Below, piece after piece: positions 27,517 through 35,603 of a stretch of DNA of 64,000 nt (its first letter is position 1; every line of letters starts with the position of its first letter). The notes beneath the pieces are model-generated. The model was given only the letters and a program-made list of their open reading frames with translations. It was not told the origin of the DNA and made no database searches. The position numbers were made by a program, and so were the translations under genes. The DNA comes from Cytophagales bacterium (lineage in GTDB: Bacteria; Bacteroidota; Bacteroidia; Cytophagales; Bernardetiaceae): positions 1 through 64,000 of the forward strand of contig JAAFJX010000005.1 in the NCBI GenBank assembly GCA_013299045.1, in the 5' to 3' direction.

Positions 27517-28041
27517 ATGAAAAAAACGTTGCATTGCTTCTGGGCTATTCTGGCTGTGGTAGCTATTTCTTTCTCCGCCTGCAAAAAAGCAGAACCTACC
27601 GTAGCTGAAAAAATGATAGGTATCTGGACTTTAAATAAATTTGACTTCAAAATAAAAGTAGCGGGTCAGGATTTTCCTACTGATACAGCCGACACAGACC
27701 CCACAGCAGAAAAACCTCTCCTTGAGTTTAAAGCAGATAAAAAACTCGTCATTACCACAAAAGATGATGATGGCAATATAGAAAAACGCGAAGGCACTTG
27801 GGAGTTGTTGGAAAACGACACCAAAATGAAAATGAGCGGTCTGATTGACCCCGAAGGCTTCACGGGCGGTGAATTTGAACTTGAGCCAGCTACCATAGAC
27901 GCTCTCCAGACCTTCACCATTACTGAACTGACGGGAAACTCTCTTAAAATGAACTCAAAAGGCACTACAAAAATTAAGGTAGATCCTTTCCCTTTTCCTG
28001 TGGACGTAGAAATCAATCCCTTTATAGAACTGAAAAAATAA
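27517..28041 (+). CDS. Lipocalin-like lipoprotein
   Basis: A 174-residue lipoprotein (signal MKKTLHCFWAILAVVAISFSAC, Cys22). After AEPTVAEKMIGIWTLNKFDFKIK comes a beta-rich domain with LEFKADKKLVITTKDDDG and REGTWELLENDTKMKMS, which is the pattern of the lipocalin-like domains common among Bacteroidota lipoproteins (GxW near the start, TW near the middle). It is probably on the outer membrane and binds a small hydrophobic ligand (family inference). It has its own terminator (28069-28110) and a TATCTTTG promoter just upstream. A second lipoprotein with a related overall design is at 28872. Confidence 0.75.
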   Translation: MKKTLHCFWAILAVVAISFSACKKAEPTVAEKMIGIWTLNKFDFKIKVAGQDFPTDTADTDPTAEKPLLEFKADKKLVITTKDDDGNIEKREGTWELLENDTKMKMSGLIDPEGFTGGEFELEPATIDALQTFTITELTGNSLKMNSKGTTKIKVDPFPFPVDVEINPFIELKK

Positions 28042-28068
28042 GTAAGACCCCTTGCTTTTTTATCCAGA

Positions 28069-28110
28069 CGCTGCATCTGTAAAAAAAATAACAAACAGAT
28101 GCAGCGTTTT
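28069..28110 (+). terminator. Rho-independent terminator after the lipocalin-like gene
   Basis: A 12-bp perfect stem (CGCTGCATCTGT at 28069-28080; ACAGATGCAGCG at 28095-28106), loop of 14, then TTTT. It sits between the lipoprotein stop (28041) and the ABC ATPase start (28130). Confidence 0.8.
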
Positions 28111-28129
28111 GCGTATAAAATCTGTCTTT

Positions 28130-28759
28130 ATGTATGAAGTGAAAATTTCAACTGAGAACCTAGGCAAACGTTTTGGCCGAGAGTGGATATTCAGAAAGTT
28201 TAGCTACGAGTTCGTACATGGGCAGCACTATGCCATTGTGGGCGCAAATGGTAGCGGCAAAAGTACTTTACTAAAAGTACTCAGCACCTGGCTAGAGCCT
28301 ACCGAAGGCGCTGTACAATTTTGGCAAATGCCTCAGCAAAAAGCCCTCAAAGACCCTGAAATAGGCAATTTGGTAGCCTTTGCTGCACCCTACACAGAAC
28401 TCCCAGAGGCTTTTAGCTTGCAAGAACTCTACGATTTTTATGCAAACTTTAAGGCGCTGCGCTGGAACAAAAGCGAGTTTTTGGCGAATTTGGGGCTAGA
28501 ACAAGTGGCGCATAAGCCCATACAGTTCTACTCCTCGGGCATGAAGCAAAAAGTAAAATTAGCGCTGGCCTTTGCCGAAAAAACGCCTCTGCTTCTGCTA
28601 GATGAGCCGAGTACCAACTTGGATAAAACAAATTTTGACTGGTTTCTTGGTTTGCTAAACAATATGGACAAACAAAGAATTTTAGTGATAAGCTCAAATA
28701 TTGAGGCAGAATACAGCACCTGCAAGCATATTTTGCCTATTCATGCTTATAAAGTATAA
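28130..28759 (+). CDS. ABC transporter ATP-binding protein
   Basis: The start is the ATG at 28130; the frame is open further up but crosses the terminator hairpin. The 209-residue protein has Walker A GANGSGKST (38-46), a Q-loop region, the signature YSSGMKQKVKLALAFA, Walker B LLLLDEPSTNLD and a D-loop. The H-loop position reads ISSNIEAEY and lacks the usual His. At 209 residues it is a lone ATPase domain, and no permease gene is adjacent, so the partner must be elsewhere. The sparse signature and missing H-loop His suggest an unusual subfamily; export or gliding-related (GldA-like) roles are possible but not shown. Confidence 0.85.
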   Translation: MYEVKISTENLGKRFGREWIFRKFSYEFVHGQHYAIVGANGSGKSTLLKVLSTWLEPTEGAVQFWQMPQQKALKDPEIGNLVAFAAPYTELPEAFSLQELYDFYANFKALRWNKSEFLANLGLEQVAHKPIQFYSSGMKQKVKLALAFAEKTPLLLLDEPSTNLDKTNFDWFLGLLNNMDKQRILVISSNIEAEYSTCKHILPIHAYKV

Positions 28760-28871
28760 AAAAAATTGACTATTTGTTTGTTCTTTTACAAAATCAACTC
28801 TAAATTTACACGTCAAAACTATTCAAAATCTTTGTTTAAACTCTTTCTAACTTCTTAATCTGTTAAAAAAA

Positions 28872-29366
28872 ATGAAATTATTCCAACGCCTTTTTTTAGT
28901 ATGCGTATTGCTTTCTGTTGTATTCGTCCGTTGCGATTGTCAACCTGATCCAGATGAGCCACAAAAGGACGGTATCATTCAGTTTCTTGCCAAGAGTGCT
29001 GATGGAAAACCGTCTAAGACATGGATAATCAAATCTTTGACAGAAGACGGTGCGCCTACAACATTAGACTTCAGCAAAGCTCAAATGACTTTCAATTATG
29101 ATGGTGCTGATGGTACTGCCGCTAAGCCAACTACTTTCTCTTATGTAACAGGTGGTCTGCCTTTCAATCCGGTAGGCGCAACATCTGGCACTTGGGAAAT
29201 TAATGCAGCGATGACTGAGCTTACTTTCAAATCTGGTAGCACAGTTGTTTCAGTTCCTGTTACAGGTGCACCTAGTGCTAGTTCTTTGGGCTTCACGTTC
29301 AAGTACAAAAAAGTCCCAACTAAGGGACCTGATATTACGGTAGTAATGACGTTCCAGCCTAAGTAA
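28872..29366 (+). CDS. Short secreted protein or lipoprotein, uncharacterised
   Basis: A 164-residue protein with an N-terminal hydrophobic segment (MKLFQRLFLVCVLLSVVFVRC) followed by CDCQPD. The lipobox is imperfect (VRC), so it could be lipidated at Cys21 or simply secreted. The mature part is beta-rich (SADGKPSKTWIIKSLTEDG, FNYDGADGTAAKPTTFSYVT, GTWEINAAMTELTF), a pattern seen in lipocalin-like and DUF5004-like Bacteroidota lipoproteins; I do not assign it. It ends 29 bases before a strong terminator and looks monocistronic. Confidence 0.7.
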   Translation: MKLFQRLFLVCVLLSVVFVRCDCQPDPDEPQKDGIIQFLAKSADGKPSKTWIIKSLTEDGAPTTLDFSKAQMTFNYDGADGTAAKPTTFSYVTGGLPFNPVGATSGTWEINAAMTELTFKSGSTVVSVPVTGAPSASSLGFTFKYKKVPTKGPDITVVMTFQPK

Positions 29367-29395
29367 GGCCGGTTGTCATCTAAATACGCAAAAAA

Positions 29396-29436
29396 GAATG
29401 AATCTGGCTTGATACCTTGATTCATTCTTTTTTTTT
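29396..29436 (+). terminator. Strong rho-independent terminator
   Basis: GAATGAATC at 29396-29404 pairs with GATTCATTC at 29419-29427, with a 14-base loop, followed by nine Ts. It ends the transcript of the protein at 28872. Confidence 0.88.
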
Positions 29437-29478
29437 GTTTTAAAAGGTAATGCACGCTGCTCGGTGTATTTTACCTCT

Positions 29479-29943
29479 TAACTATGCCTTCCCTTAAAAA
29501 GTACACATCAACAGATGTAAGCTAAATTTAAGGAGGATAGTTTACCTATTTTTGGAGCACCTTGACGGCCTTTGATAGACTTCTCTACTTTTTGCCTTGA
29601 TGCAGAACTGAAAGTTCCGACCCTAGGGCATAGCAAAAAAATCAAGCCTCGCAAAAGGCCAATTTAGATGAAAAAACAGGCTGCTTTTTTCATCTAAACC
29701 AGCGAATGGCTTTTTCTTTGATTCACTTTCTTACAAAACATAGTAGCACAGAAAATCTCACCCTCTGACATTTGAGCCATTCGCCTTTGCCTGATGCGAG
29801 GCAGTGCAGGCCGCAAGAAGCGTTGAGGTTTTGCCAGTTATTTGATAAAATAAGCTAAAAAATAAGATATTTTGAAGATGAAGTGCTTGTTTAATTTGCT
29901 GACAGTAAATATGTTAGATGTATTTTAAGGGAAGACATAGTTA
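29479..29943. mobile_element. Non-autonomous element with 21-bp terminal inverted repeats, copy 1
   Basis: A 465-bp non-coding block bounded by 21-bp terminal inverted repeats with one mismatch (29479-29499 and 29923-29943; shared core CTTCCCTTAAAA). Inside are three more nested inverted repeats: GCCTCGCA (29646-29653) with TGCGAGGC (29795-29802); GCGAATGGCT (29702-29711) with AGCCATTCGC (29775-29784); and a 14-bp hairpin with an 8-base loop (29663-29698). There is no ORF. A second full copy is at 59291-59748 and an internally deleted one near 33001. The size, TIRs and lack of coding match a MITE; a large structured RNA is the alternative. Confidence 0.75.
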
Positions 29944-30160
29944 TGATACTCCAGCCCAAAAAATGATTTTGAGTTGTTTTTAATGAAAAAAGAAAAACTC
30001 ATTTTTAATCAAATGATTCTTTCTTTTTTTTTTACTACTTGAGTTAAAGTTTACTACAAAAGCAGGCTTGATGTAGTAGAAGAAGCCAGTTTTTGACTTG
30101 ACAAAGCAAAGAGCCTCATCGGAAAATTGCAATACGACTGAGCCTCTCTTCCCCACAGAT
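29944..30160. other. Intergenic stretch, nothing recognised
   Basis: About 220 AT-rich bases between the repeat element and the tRNA terminator. I see no ORF or signal that I would support. Confidence 0.5.
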
Positions 30161-30196
30161 AACAAAAAAAAACACACCATCGGAATAGTGTGTTTT
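30161..30196 (-). terminator. Terminator of the tRNA-Glu transcript
   Basis: Read leftward, AAACACAC (complement of 30188-30195) pairs with GTGTGTTT (complement of 30170-30177), then eight Ts (complement of 30162-30169). It lies directly after the tRNA 3' end. Confidence 0.82.
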
Positions 30197-30200
30197 GAAG

Positions 30201-30272
30201 TACGCCGTACGGGAATCGAACCCGTGTTTCCACCGTGAAAGGGTGGCATCCTAACCCCTAGATGAACGGCGC
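30201..30272 (-). tRNA. tRNA-Glu (anticodon TTC)
   Basis: The minus strand folds into a complete cloverleaf of 72 bases. The acceptor stem pairs GCGCCGT with ACGGCGT (first pair a G-U), the anticodon stem is CCACC/GGTGG with the loop CTTTCAC (anticodon TTC), and the T arm reads CGGGT-TCGATTC-CCGT. The 3' CCA is not encoded. The gene stands alone, with its own promoter (30321-30352) and terminator (30161-30196). Confidence 0.95.
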
Positions 30273-30320
30273 ATTTTGCAATAGTCAAGATGAATATAGC
30301 ACTCTTTCATTTTGACGTTG

Positions 30321-30352
30321 CAAAGGTCGCTGTATTTTTTGATACTTCCAAA
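30321..30352 (-). promoter_or_regulatory. Promoter of the tRNA-Glu gene (TTTG-N20-GACCTTTG)
   Basis: Read leftward, TTTG (complement of 30349-30352) is followed after 20 bases by GACCTTTG (complement of 30321-30328), matching the Bacteroidota consensus TTTG then TAnnTTTG with one mismatch. It lies about 50 bases before the tRNA. Confidence 0.6.
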
Positions 30353-30473
30353 CTTTAACTTGATTTTTTTTAAAAAAAATCATTAAAAAAACTTCACAAT
30401 TATACCCATTGGCATCTTGCTCAGCACTCGTTTCTTAAAAAGTCTTTCTAAGACCTATCTGATAAATTGACTC

Positions 30474-30905
30474 TTATGATTTGCCTGTTTTCTTGCTTCC
30501 AAACCCATTAGCCACTTTTAGCTCTAGGCAGGCCAAAAAGATTATGATAAGCATTTCAGCCGAAAAATAGGCCACTCCTATTGGTGTTAAGGCGTTGTAA
30601 TAAGTATACAACAATGCCATTATCCCGATACAATACAAAAAATTGCTAATGGCTATGATTCTTAAATAGGGTTTCCAATAGTCTGGCTGCACAAAGTAAC
30701 AAGACATAGAATAAGCACAATAAACCCAAGCAATCGCCGCCAAATAAGTTAAAACATTTGCTGGCATACCAAAGCAAGTGTAGTAAGGCCTTAGAACCAA
30801 AAACAAAGAGACGGTTGTCATTGCTGCCCCCAAACCGTCAATTAGAAAAAGTTTACTTGGCACTTTTGAAAAAAAATCTATTGTGCTTTTGATACTAATT
30901 TTCAT
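30474..30905 (-). CDS. Four-helix membrane protein, uncharacterised
   Basis: A 143-residue integral membrane protein with four predicted helices (about 20-42, 48-68, 82-101 and 108-130) and a basic C terminus (GSKKTGKS). No motif that I recognise. It follows the beta-barrel-like gene by 20 bases on the same strand, and the Crp/Fnr regulator gene is upstream of both, so all three may respond together. The lower-GC sequence matches its neighbours in this accessory-looking stretch. Function unknown. Confidence 0.68.
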   Translation of the reverse strand: MKISIKSTIDFFSKVPSKLFLIDGLGAAMTTVSLFLVLRPYYTCFGMPANVLTYLAAIAWVYCAYSMSCYFVQPDYWKPYLRIIAISNFLYCIGIMALLYTYYNALTPIGVAYFSAEMLIIIFLACLELKVANGFGSKKTGKS

Positions 30906-30925
30906 TGTTATTCACCGACAAGTCA

Positions 30926-31555
30926 TCAAAAATTAAACCCAACATTAAGCCCTGGCTCTGGAAAGACAAACTTAGACCATTTATCATCAAGTTGTTTAAA
31001 TCCATCGGGTAATTGTGTGTGATAGGCACGGTGGGTCATACATATTGATGGCTGAAAGAAAAATTTGTCTTTAAAGAGTTTGATGTGATAGCCAACACGG
31101 TACGAATTGAAAATCTGAAAACCATCGTCAATTTTCTTCCGATTGTCGTTCACAAAAATTTGCCAGGTAGGCATTACATCAAGTTGGGCGTATAAACCTT
31201 TCCATAAAAATCTTGTGTAAGAAGCTGTTATACCATACTCACGAACGTAGCCAGGAAACTTTTCTTCCGGCTTTTTGTATGCTTTGTTTAAAAATGGGTG
31301 AATCCCATTTGGCCAGGCGTATCGCCATGTTTTTGGGGCCACTGTTACGACATCTTTTCCAGTTATCCGATAGCCTATATTGAGCTGAGCAAAGTTGGGT
31401 GGGTTTTCTTGGTCAAGATTACCCAACAACACAAACAAAGAAGTTCCTACGAACCACTTTTTATAAGTGCTGTCTGTTTGAGCATATTGTGCTTTGAGAT
31501 GGAGTGTACTTGTCATCATCAAGGCAAAACCAATGAATAAGATTTTCTTTTGCAT
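30926..31555 (-). CDS. Secreted outer-membrane beta-barrel-like protein, uncharacterised
   Basis: A 209-residue protein with a signal peptide (MQKKILFIGFALMMTSTLHLKAQ). The mature part alternates aromatic and polar residues (YKKWFVGTSLFVLLGNL, FAQLNIGYRI, GITASYTRFLWKGLYAQLDV, YRVGYHIKLFKDKFFFQPS) and ends in a terminal aromatic, EPGLNVGFNF. That is the pattern of an eight-strand outer-membrane barrel. I do not recognise the family. It is the first gene after the Crp/Fnr regulator on the same strand, with the four-helix membrane protein 20 bases downstream. Confidence 0.72.
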   Translation of the reverse strand: MQKKILFIGFALMMTSTLHLKAQYAQTDSTYKKWFVGTSLFVLLGNLDQENPPNFAQLNIGYRITGKDVVTVAPKTWRYAWPNGIHPFLNKAYKKPEEKFPGYVREYGITASYTRFLWKGLYAQLDVMPTWQIFVNDNRKKIDDGFQIFNSYRVGYHIKLFKDKFFFQPSICMTHRAYHTQLPDGFKQLDDKWSKFVFPEPGLNVGFNF

Positions 31556-31640
31556 TTTTTCCGTTGTTTAAGTTGAACGATACTGCAAAAGTAGCTTGGC
31601 GGGGTGTTTCAACTCGTTCACTTAAGTTAAGAAATAGCTT

Positions 31641-32222
31641 TTAAGGCTTATTCTTTTCCAAAATTCTTGCTCTTAGTCTGCTTAACGATTGTGGCTTAAT
31701 GCCTAAATAGCTTGCTAGTTGGTGTTGTGGCACACGTTGAATAAGGTCTGGTTGTTTTTGTAATAAGTTTAGATACCGTTGTTCAGGGGAGGAAGTCTTA
31801 AACTCGTCAAAATTAATTTGCTGCTTTGCCAGAAGTTCTTCGGACAATATTCTACACATGATTTCAAATTTAGGAAATTTACTATTTATTTCTACTCCCA
31901 TATCAGGATTTGAAACAGTAAGAATAGAGTCTTCTATGCAACTAATAAAATACTCAGACGGTGCATCGCTTATTGCACAATGAGGTGTCAAACCTTCCAT
32001 TTCTGTATAGAAAGCAGTCGTTTTTTCTTCACCATCTATGATGTAATATTTCCGCACACACCCTTTCAGAACAAAATAGCTATTTTTAGATTTTTGTCCT
32101 TGTTTGAGTAAAGTCGTCCCTTTCTTGATAGAGCGGAATATATCTAACGAAAGTATTGCCTTCGCTTCCTCTTCTGTTAGAGAAATGTATTTGGATATAA
32201 AGTCAAACAATAAATTTTGCAT
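31641..32222 (-). CDS. Crp/Fnr-family transcriptional regulator
   Basis: A 193-residue regulator with an N-terminal cyclic-nucleotide-binding-type beta-roll (about 20-115, containing GTTLLKQGQKSKNSYFVLKGCVRKYY) and a C-terminal winged helix (about 150-190, VPQHQLASYLGIKPQSLSRLRARIL). There is no Fe-S cysteine cluster and the classic cAMP-contact residues are not preserved, so the ligand is unknown, as is usual for Bacteroidota members of this group. It sits upstream of the beta-barrel and membrane-protein genes (85-base gap) on the same strand, so these may be its targets (inference). Confidence 0.88.
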   Translation of the reverse strand: MQNLLFDFISKYISLTEEEAKAILSLDIFRSIKKGTTLLKQGQKSKNSYFVLKGCVRKYYIIDGEEKTTAFYTEMEGLTPHCAISDAPSEYFISCIEDSILTVSNPDMGVEINSKFPKFEIMCRILSEELLAKQQINFDEFKTSSPEQRYLNLLQKQPDLIQRVPQHQLASYLGIKPQSLSRLRARILEKNKP

Positions 32223-32414
32223 TGCTTATCTCGTTTTTACTGCTGTCTGTTATACTTACCACCAACGGACAGGGCTTGGCAAAGGCGGGGAAAAATAGTA
32301 CAAAAGTCCAAAATTTAGCACATAGCCAGCTTTTCTCAATCATAATGCAAGAAAGTTAGTTACCCTGTTATCACGCTACTGCCCTCAAGCATAAAAGTTT
32401 CATCTGCCCACTAT

Positions 32415-32834
32415 TCAGTTTATAATTTCAGCGTTTTCTGCCCTTAATTTCGCCAATCTCTCTTGCCATTCTTTAAGTTGCTCGTCTGTCAGCCTTACCC
32501 AATCAGTTACTTCACCAAGAATTTTCAAGGGTTCTTTGCTACGGTATGACCGTGTCGGATTTCCCTTAAATTTTTTGTCCGTTACATTAGGGTCATTTTC
32601 AAAATTTCCAATCGGCTCTACAATATAAACCCTTGCAGCTCTATCACCTGGTATAATTTCAGCCGCAAGTCCCGCGCCATTCACTGAGGCAGTAAAATAA
32701 ACATGGTTCATAACTACTTCCGCATTGTAATTGGATTTAAATCCAGCTGTAAGCCAATCGCCAATTCTCAAGTCGGCCTTTGTTCCATGGTAAAAGGGGC
32801 CAGTGTCTAGTACTTCATCTTTCTTTGATTTCAT
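32415..32834 (-). CDS. arr: Rifamycin ADP-ribosyltransferase (Arr family)
   Basis: A 139-residue protein matching Arr enzymes, which transfer ADP-ribose from NAD+ to rifamycins. Family motifs seen are FYHGTKADLRIGDWL near the start (NAD-site His and Gly), VYFTASVNGAG in the middle, and the highly conserved FENDPNVTDKKFKGNPTRSYRSKEPL near the C terminus. The longer frame reaches 32960, but the ATG complementary to 32832-32834 has a purine-rich AAGGAG nine bases upstream and gives the usual family length. The gene sits alone in an accessory-looking stretch beside a degenerate repeat copy, consistent with transfer. Whether it confers resistance was not tested. Confidence 0.88.
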   Translation of the reverse strand: MKSKKDEVLDTGPFYHGTKADLRIGDWLTAGFKSNYNAEVVMNHVYFTASVNGAGLAAEIIPGDRAARVYIVEPIGNFENDPNVTDKKFKGNPTRSYRSKEPLKILGEVTDWVRLTDEQLKEWQERLAKLRAENAEIIN

Positions 32835-33261
32835 AAGGTTATTCTCCTTCATGAAAGTTTGTTTTATGAGGTAATGCGTATCCATGATTCCTCTGCAAGC
32901 ATAAAACAGCCTACATTTGTCTTGGAGCACAAAGTTAGATATGTTTTTTATACTTGCCAACTCTTGAGACTAAATAAGCCGTCCCCGAAAAAGTCTGGAC
33001 AAGAACAAGCACCTCAATTGATTGATATGATTTATCTGCTTTAGGAACACCCTTATGATTTTGGGTAGCTTTTGCTCTCTACTTTTTGCCTTGATGCAGA
33101 ACTGAAAGTTCCGAGCGTAGGGCGTAGCAAAAAGATAAAGCCATTCGCTTTTGTCTGAAACGCATGATTTTAGGCATTTGAGTAGCAATAACGACTATAA
33201 AAAGAATAAGCAAAATATTATTTCTAGAGTTCCTTTTGAATGACGGGTGAATTTACCATTT
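32835..33261. other. Intergenic stretch holding a degenerate copy of the repeat element
   Basis: About 430 bases between the Arr gene and the mscS stop. It holds the internally deleted repeat copy described at 33001-33180 and otherwise AT-rich sequence with no ORF or signal that I can support. Confidence 0.6.
33001..33180. mobile_element. Internally deleted copy of the TIR element, copy 3
   Basis: 33001-33130 matches the left part of the full copies (ATTGATATGATTTATCTGCT, then ACTTTTTGCC and GAACTGAAAGTTCC). At 33139-33142 the sequence jumps from the left AGCC directly to the right AGCCATTCGC, missing the central hairpins; this is the expected product of deletion between two short AGCC repeats. 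The terminal repeats are not clearly preserved, so the ends are approximate. Confidence 0.6.
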
Positions 33262-34311
33262 TTACTTGCTAACTTTGGGTTTAAGGATTTTGGCAGAAAG
33301 CTTCAAATCTTGTTCTTTAATGAATTTAAGTAGTCTGAGTCCCATCTGCGAATGCACGCTCCAGAAGTCGTTATCGCGGCCAGTAAAGTAAATAAACTTG
33401 ATATGTACGGAACTATCCGAAAAAGTGAAAATGTATGCTTTGCCTTCGGGTTCGGCTTTTTCTACTTCGGCAGGCAGTTTTTTTAGCAGCTCAATAATTG
33501 CTTCTATGCGCTCTGGAGGGGTATCAATGGCCAGATTTAAATCAAAACTAGAGGATGACAAGTTGGCCGCACTCAAGTTAAGGACTTCCTTATCCGTAAA
33601 GTATTTGTTCGGAAAAATAGCCCTTTCGCCCCCTGGCAATTTTATTTGTGTGGTACTGAAATTGATTTCTTCCACTTCACCCTCATAAGCGCCTACGCGA
33701 ATGTGGTCAAGTGTATCAAAAGAACGGTTGAATATCAAAGTAATACCGCCCAGAATGTTCGCTAGTGTATTTCTAATGGCAAAGGCTAATGCCAAGCCAC
33801 CAATACTGAGGCCAGTCAGCAGGGGGAATACGTCATAACCCGCATTAGAAAGCCCTATGATGATAGCTGAAATCCATATTGCAAAGACCAAAACGCTTTT
33901 GATAATAGGCACAGCCTTTTTTGAAAGCGGTATGCTCTCACGCCGACTTTTATGCAAAATTACCTCGTCTATTATAACCGATAAGAGCCTGATAATCAGC
34001 CACGCTACGGCCAATGCCATAGACAGATAGAAAAGCCCTTTAATGAAGACAAATACTTTGTGGCTTAAATGCAGATAAGCAAAAGCTATTTTTACGCCTA
34101 ATATTATAAGTATCAACATGATAGGTTCTTCTATCATATCTATAACAAGGTCGTCCAACGTGGTAGCTGTTTTTGCTGCATAGCGCTTAGCCACGCGGTC
34201 AAAAAACCAGTAAACGATTCTGCCCACAACAAACGAAGCCAGTACGATACCGAAGGCAATAAGCCATTCTAGAATTGTATTGCCATAAAAAACTCCGTTT
34301 AAGTATTTCAT
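33262..34311 (-). CDS. MscS-family mechanosensitive ion channel
   Basis: A 349-residue small-conductance mechanosensitive channel. Four membrane helices lie at about 13-35, 63-85, 92-112 and 132-152; the pore-lining helix follows at about 155-185 (LLTGLSIGGLALAFAIRNTLANILGG), then the beta domain (FDTLDHIRVGAYEGEVEEI, PNKYFTDKEVLNLS). It protects cells against osmotic down-shock in the inner membrane. It starts 8 bases after the purA stop on the same strand, so the two are probably co-transcribed. No unusual features. Confidence 0.92.
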   Translation of the reverse strand: MKYLNGVFYGNTILEWLIAFGIVLASFVVGRIVYWFFDRVAKRYAAKTATTLDDLVIDMIEEPIMLILIILGVKIAFAYLHLSHKVFVFIKGLFYLSMALAVAWLIIRLLSVIIDEVILHKSRRESIPLSKKAVPIIKSVLVFAIWISAIIIGLSNAGYDVFPLLTGLSIGGLALAFAIRNTLANILGGITLIFNRSFDTLDHIRVGAYEGEVEEINFSTTQIKLPGGERAIFPNKYFTDKEVLNLSAANLSSSSFDLNLAIDTPPERIEAIIELLKKLPAEVEKAEPEGKAYIFTFSDSSVHIKFIYFTGRDNDFWSVHSQMGLRLLKFIKEQDLKLSAKILKPKVSK

Positions 34312-34319
34312 TATCAGAA

Positions 34320-35603
34320 CTATTTACATAAAACGTTTTGGTTAAAAGCGGTCTGGCTGCGGTCTGGGCCATAAGACAATATGCTGATAGGCACGCCCGT
34401 TTCGGCAGTTATAAAAGCCATATAGTCTTCGAGTTCATCGGGCATATTCTGCTTCCAAGATAAACTTTCGGGTAAAAGCCCCCAGCCTTTGAACGTTTTA
34501 TAAACAGGCTGAATATCATCATGCTGACTGACTTCATAAGGCATTGTCTGAACCAAAGTACCATCAGGCAGTTTGTAGGCTATACAAATCTGAACAGCAT
34601 CAAAGTGCGAGAGCACGTCTGCCTTCATCATAAAAAGCTGCGTAACGCCATTGAGCATAACGGCGTATTTGAGAGCAACCAAATCTAACCAGCCGCAACG
34701 CCTCGGACGGCCTGTCGTAGAACCAAACTCGTGTCCGTGCTGGCGCAAAAGCTCGCCCGTGTTGTCGTGCAGCTCGGTAGGAAAAGGGCCGCTACCAACC
34801 CGTGTGCAATAGGCTTTGAAGATGCCAAAAACCTCACCTACGCGACGTGGAGGCACACCCAGTCCTGAGCAGGCCCCTGCAATACAAGTACTAGAACTTG
34901 TTACAAAAGGATAAGAGCCAAAATCAATATCCAAAAGTGAACCTTGCGCACCTTCAGCCAGTAAGCGCTGCCCATCTGCAAGTGCTTCATTGAGAAGAAT
35001 TTCAGTATCTGCTAATTGCACTTTTTTAAGAAATTCTACGGCTTCAAGAAAGGTCTTCTCTTCAGCTTCTAAGTCTGGGCTTGCACCCAAAAACTCTAAA
35101 ATTTTCCAATGCGCACTTTTAAGTTGTTCATAGCGTTCTTTAAAGTCTTTGCGCAACAAATCGCCTACTCTGAAACCATTTCGGCCATATTTGTCTTGGT
35201 AAGCTGGGCCAATACCCTTGAGTGTAGAGCCTATCTTAGCCTGCCCTTTTGCATTTTCGTAGGCAGCATCAAGGGCGCGGTGCGTAGGCAAAATAATTTG
35301 TGTTCTTTTAGACAAAACCAAGTTGCTGAGCGCATCAATACCACGCTCTTGCAAGGATTCTATTTCCGCACGGAGCTTTATAGGACAAATAACTACGCCG
35401 TTGCCAATAACATTAAGGGTTTCGGGACGGAAGATTCCTGACGGAATTTGATGAAGAACGTGCTTCTTGTCATCAAAAACGAGGGTATGTCCTGCGTTGG
35501 GGCCTCCCTGAAACCTTGCAACCACATCATAATTCGGTGCGAGAACATCTACTACCTTACCTTTGCCCTCATCACCCCACTGCAAACCCAAAAGAACGTC
35601 CAT
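34320..35603 (-). CDS. purA: Adenylosuccinate synthase
   Basis: A full-length 427-residue PurA converting IMP, GTP and aspartate to adenylosuccinate in AMP synthesis. The GTP-binding N terminus QWGDEGKGKVVD (8-19) and NAGHT, IMP-binding TLKGIGPAY, the EGAQGSLLDIDFGSYPFVTSSST loop in the middle, and GRPRRCGWLDL near the C-terminal half are all intact. Cytoplasmic housekeeping enzyme. mscS follows at 8 bases. The upstream intergenic stretch is long (about 420 bases). Confidence 0.95.
   Translation of the reverse strand: MDVLLGLQWGDEGKGKVVDVLAPNYDVVARFQGGPNAGHTLVFDDKKHVLHQIPSGIFRPETLNVIGNGVVICPIKLRAEIESLQERGIDALSNLVLSKRTQIILPTHRALDAAYENAKGQAKIGSTLKGIGPAYQDKYGRNGFRVGDLLRKDFKERYEQLKSAHWKILEFLGASPDLEAEEKTFLEAVEFLKKVQLADTEILLNEALADGQRLLAEGAQGSLLDIDFGSYPFVTSSSTCIAGACSGLGVPPRRVGEVFGIFKAYCTRVGSGPFPTELHDNTGELLRQHGHEFGSTTGRPRRCGWLDLVALKYAVMLNGVTQLFMMKADVLSHFDAVQICIAYKLPDGTLVQTMPYEVSQHDDIQPVYKTFKGWGLLPESLSWKQNMPDELEDYMAFITAETGVPISILSYGPDRSQTAFNQNVLCK

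Noticed and set aside
29980-30288. 102-residue minus-strand ORF
   Set aside because: It lies over the tRNA-Glu and its terminator and has an atypical composition; it is a shadow.
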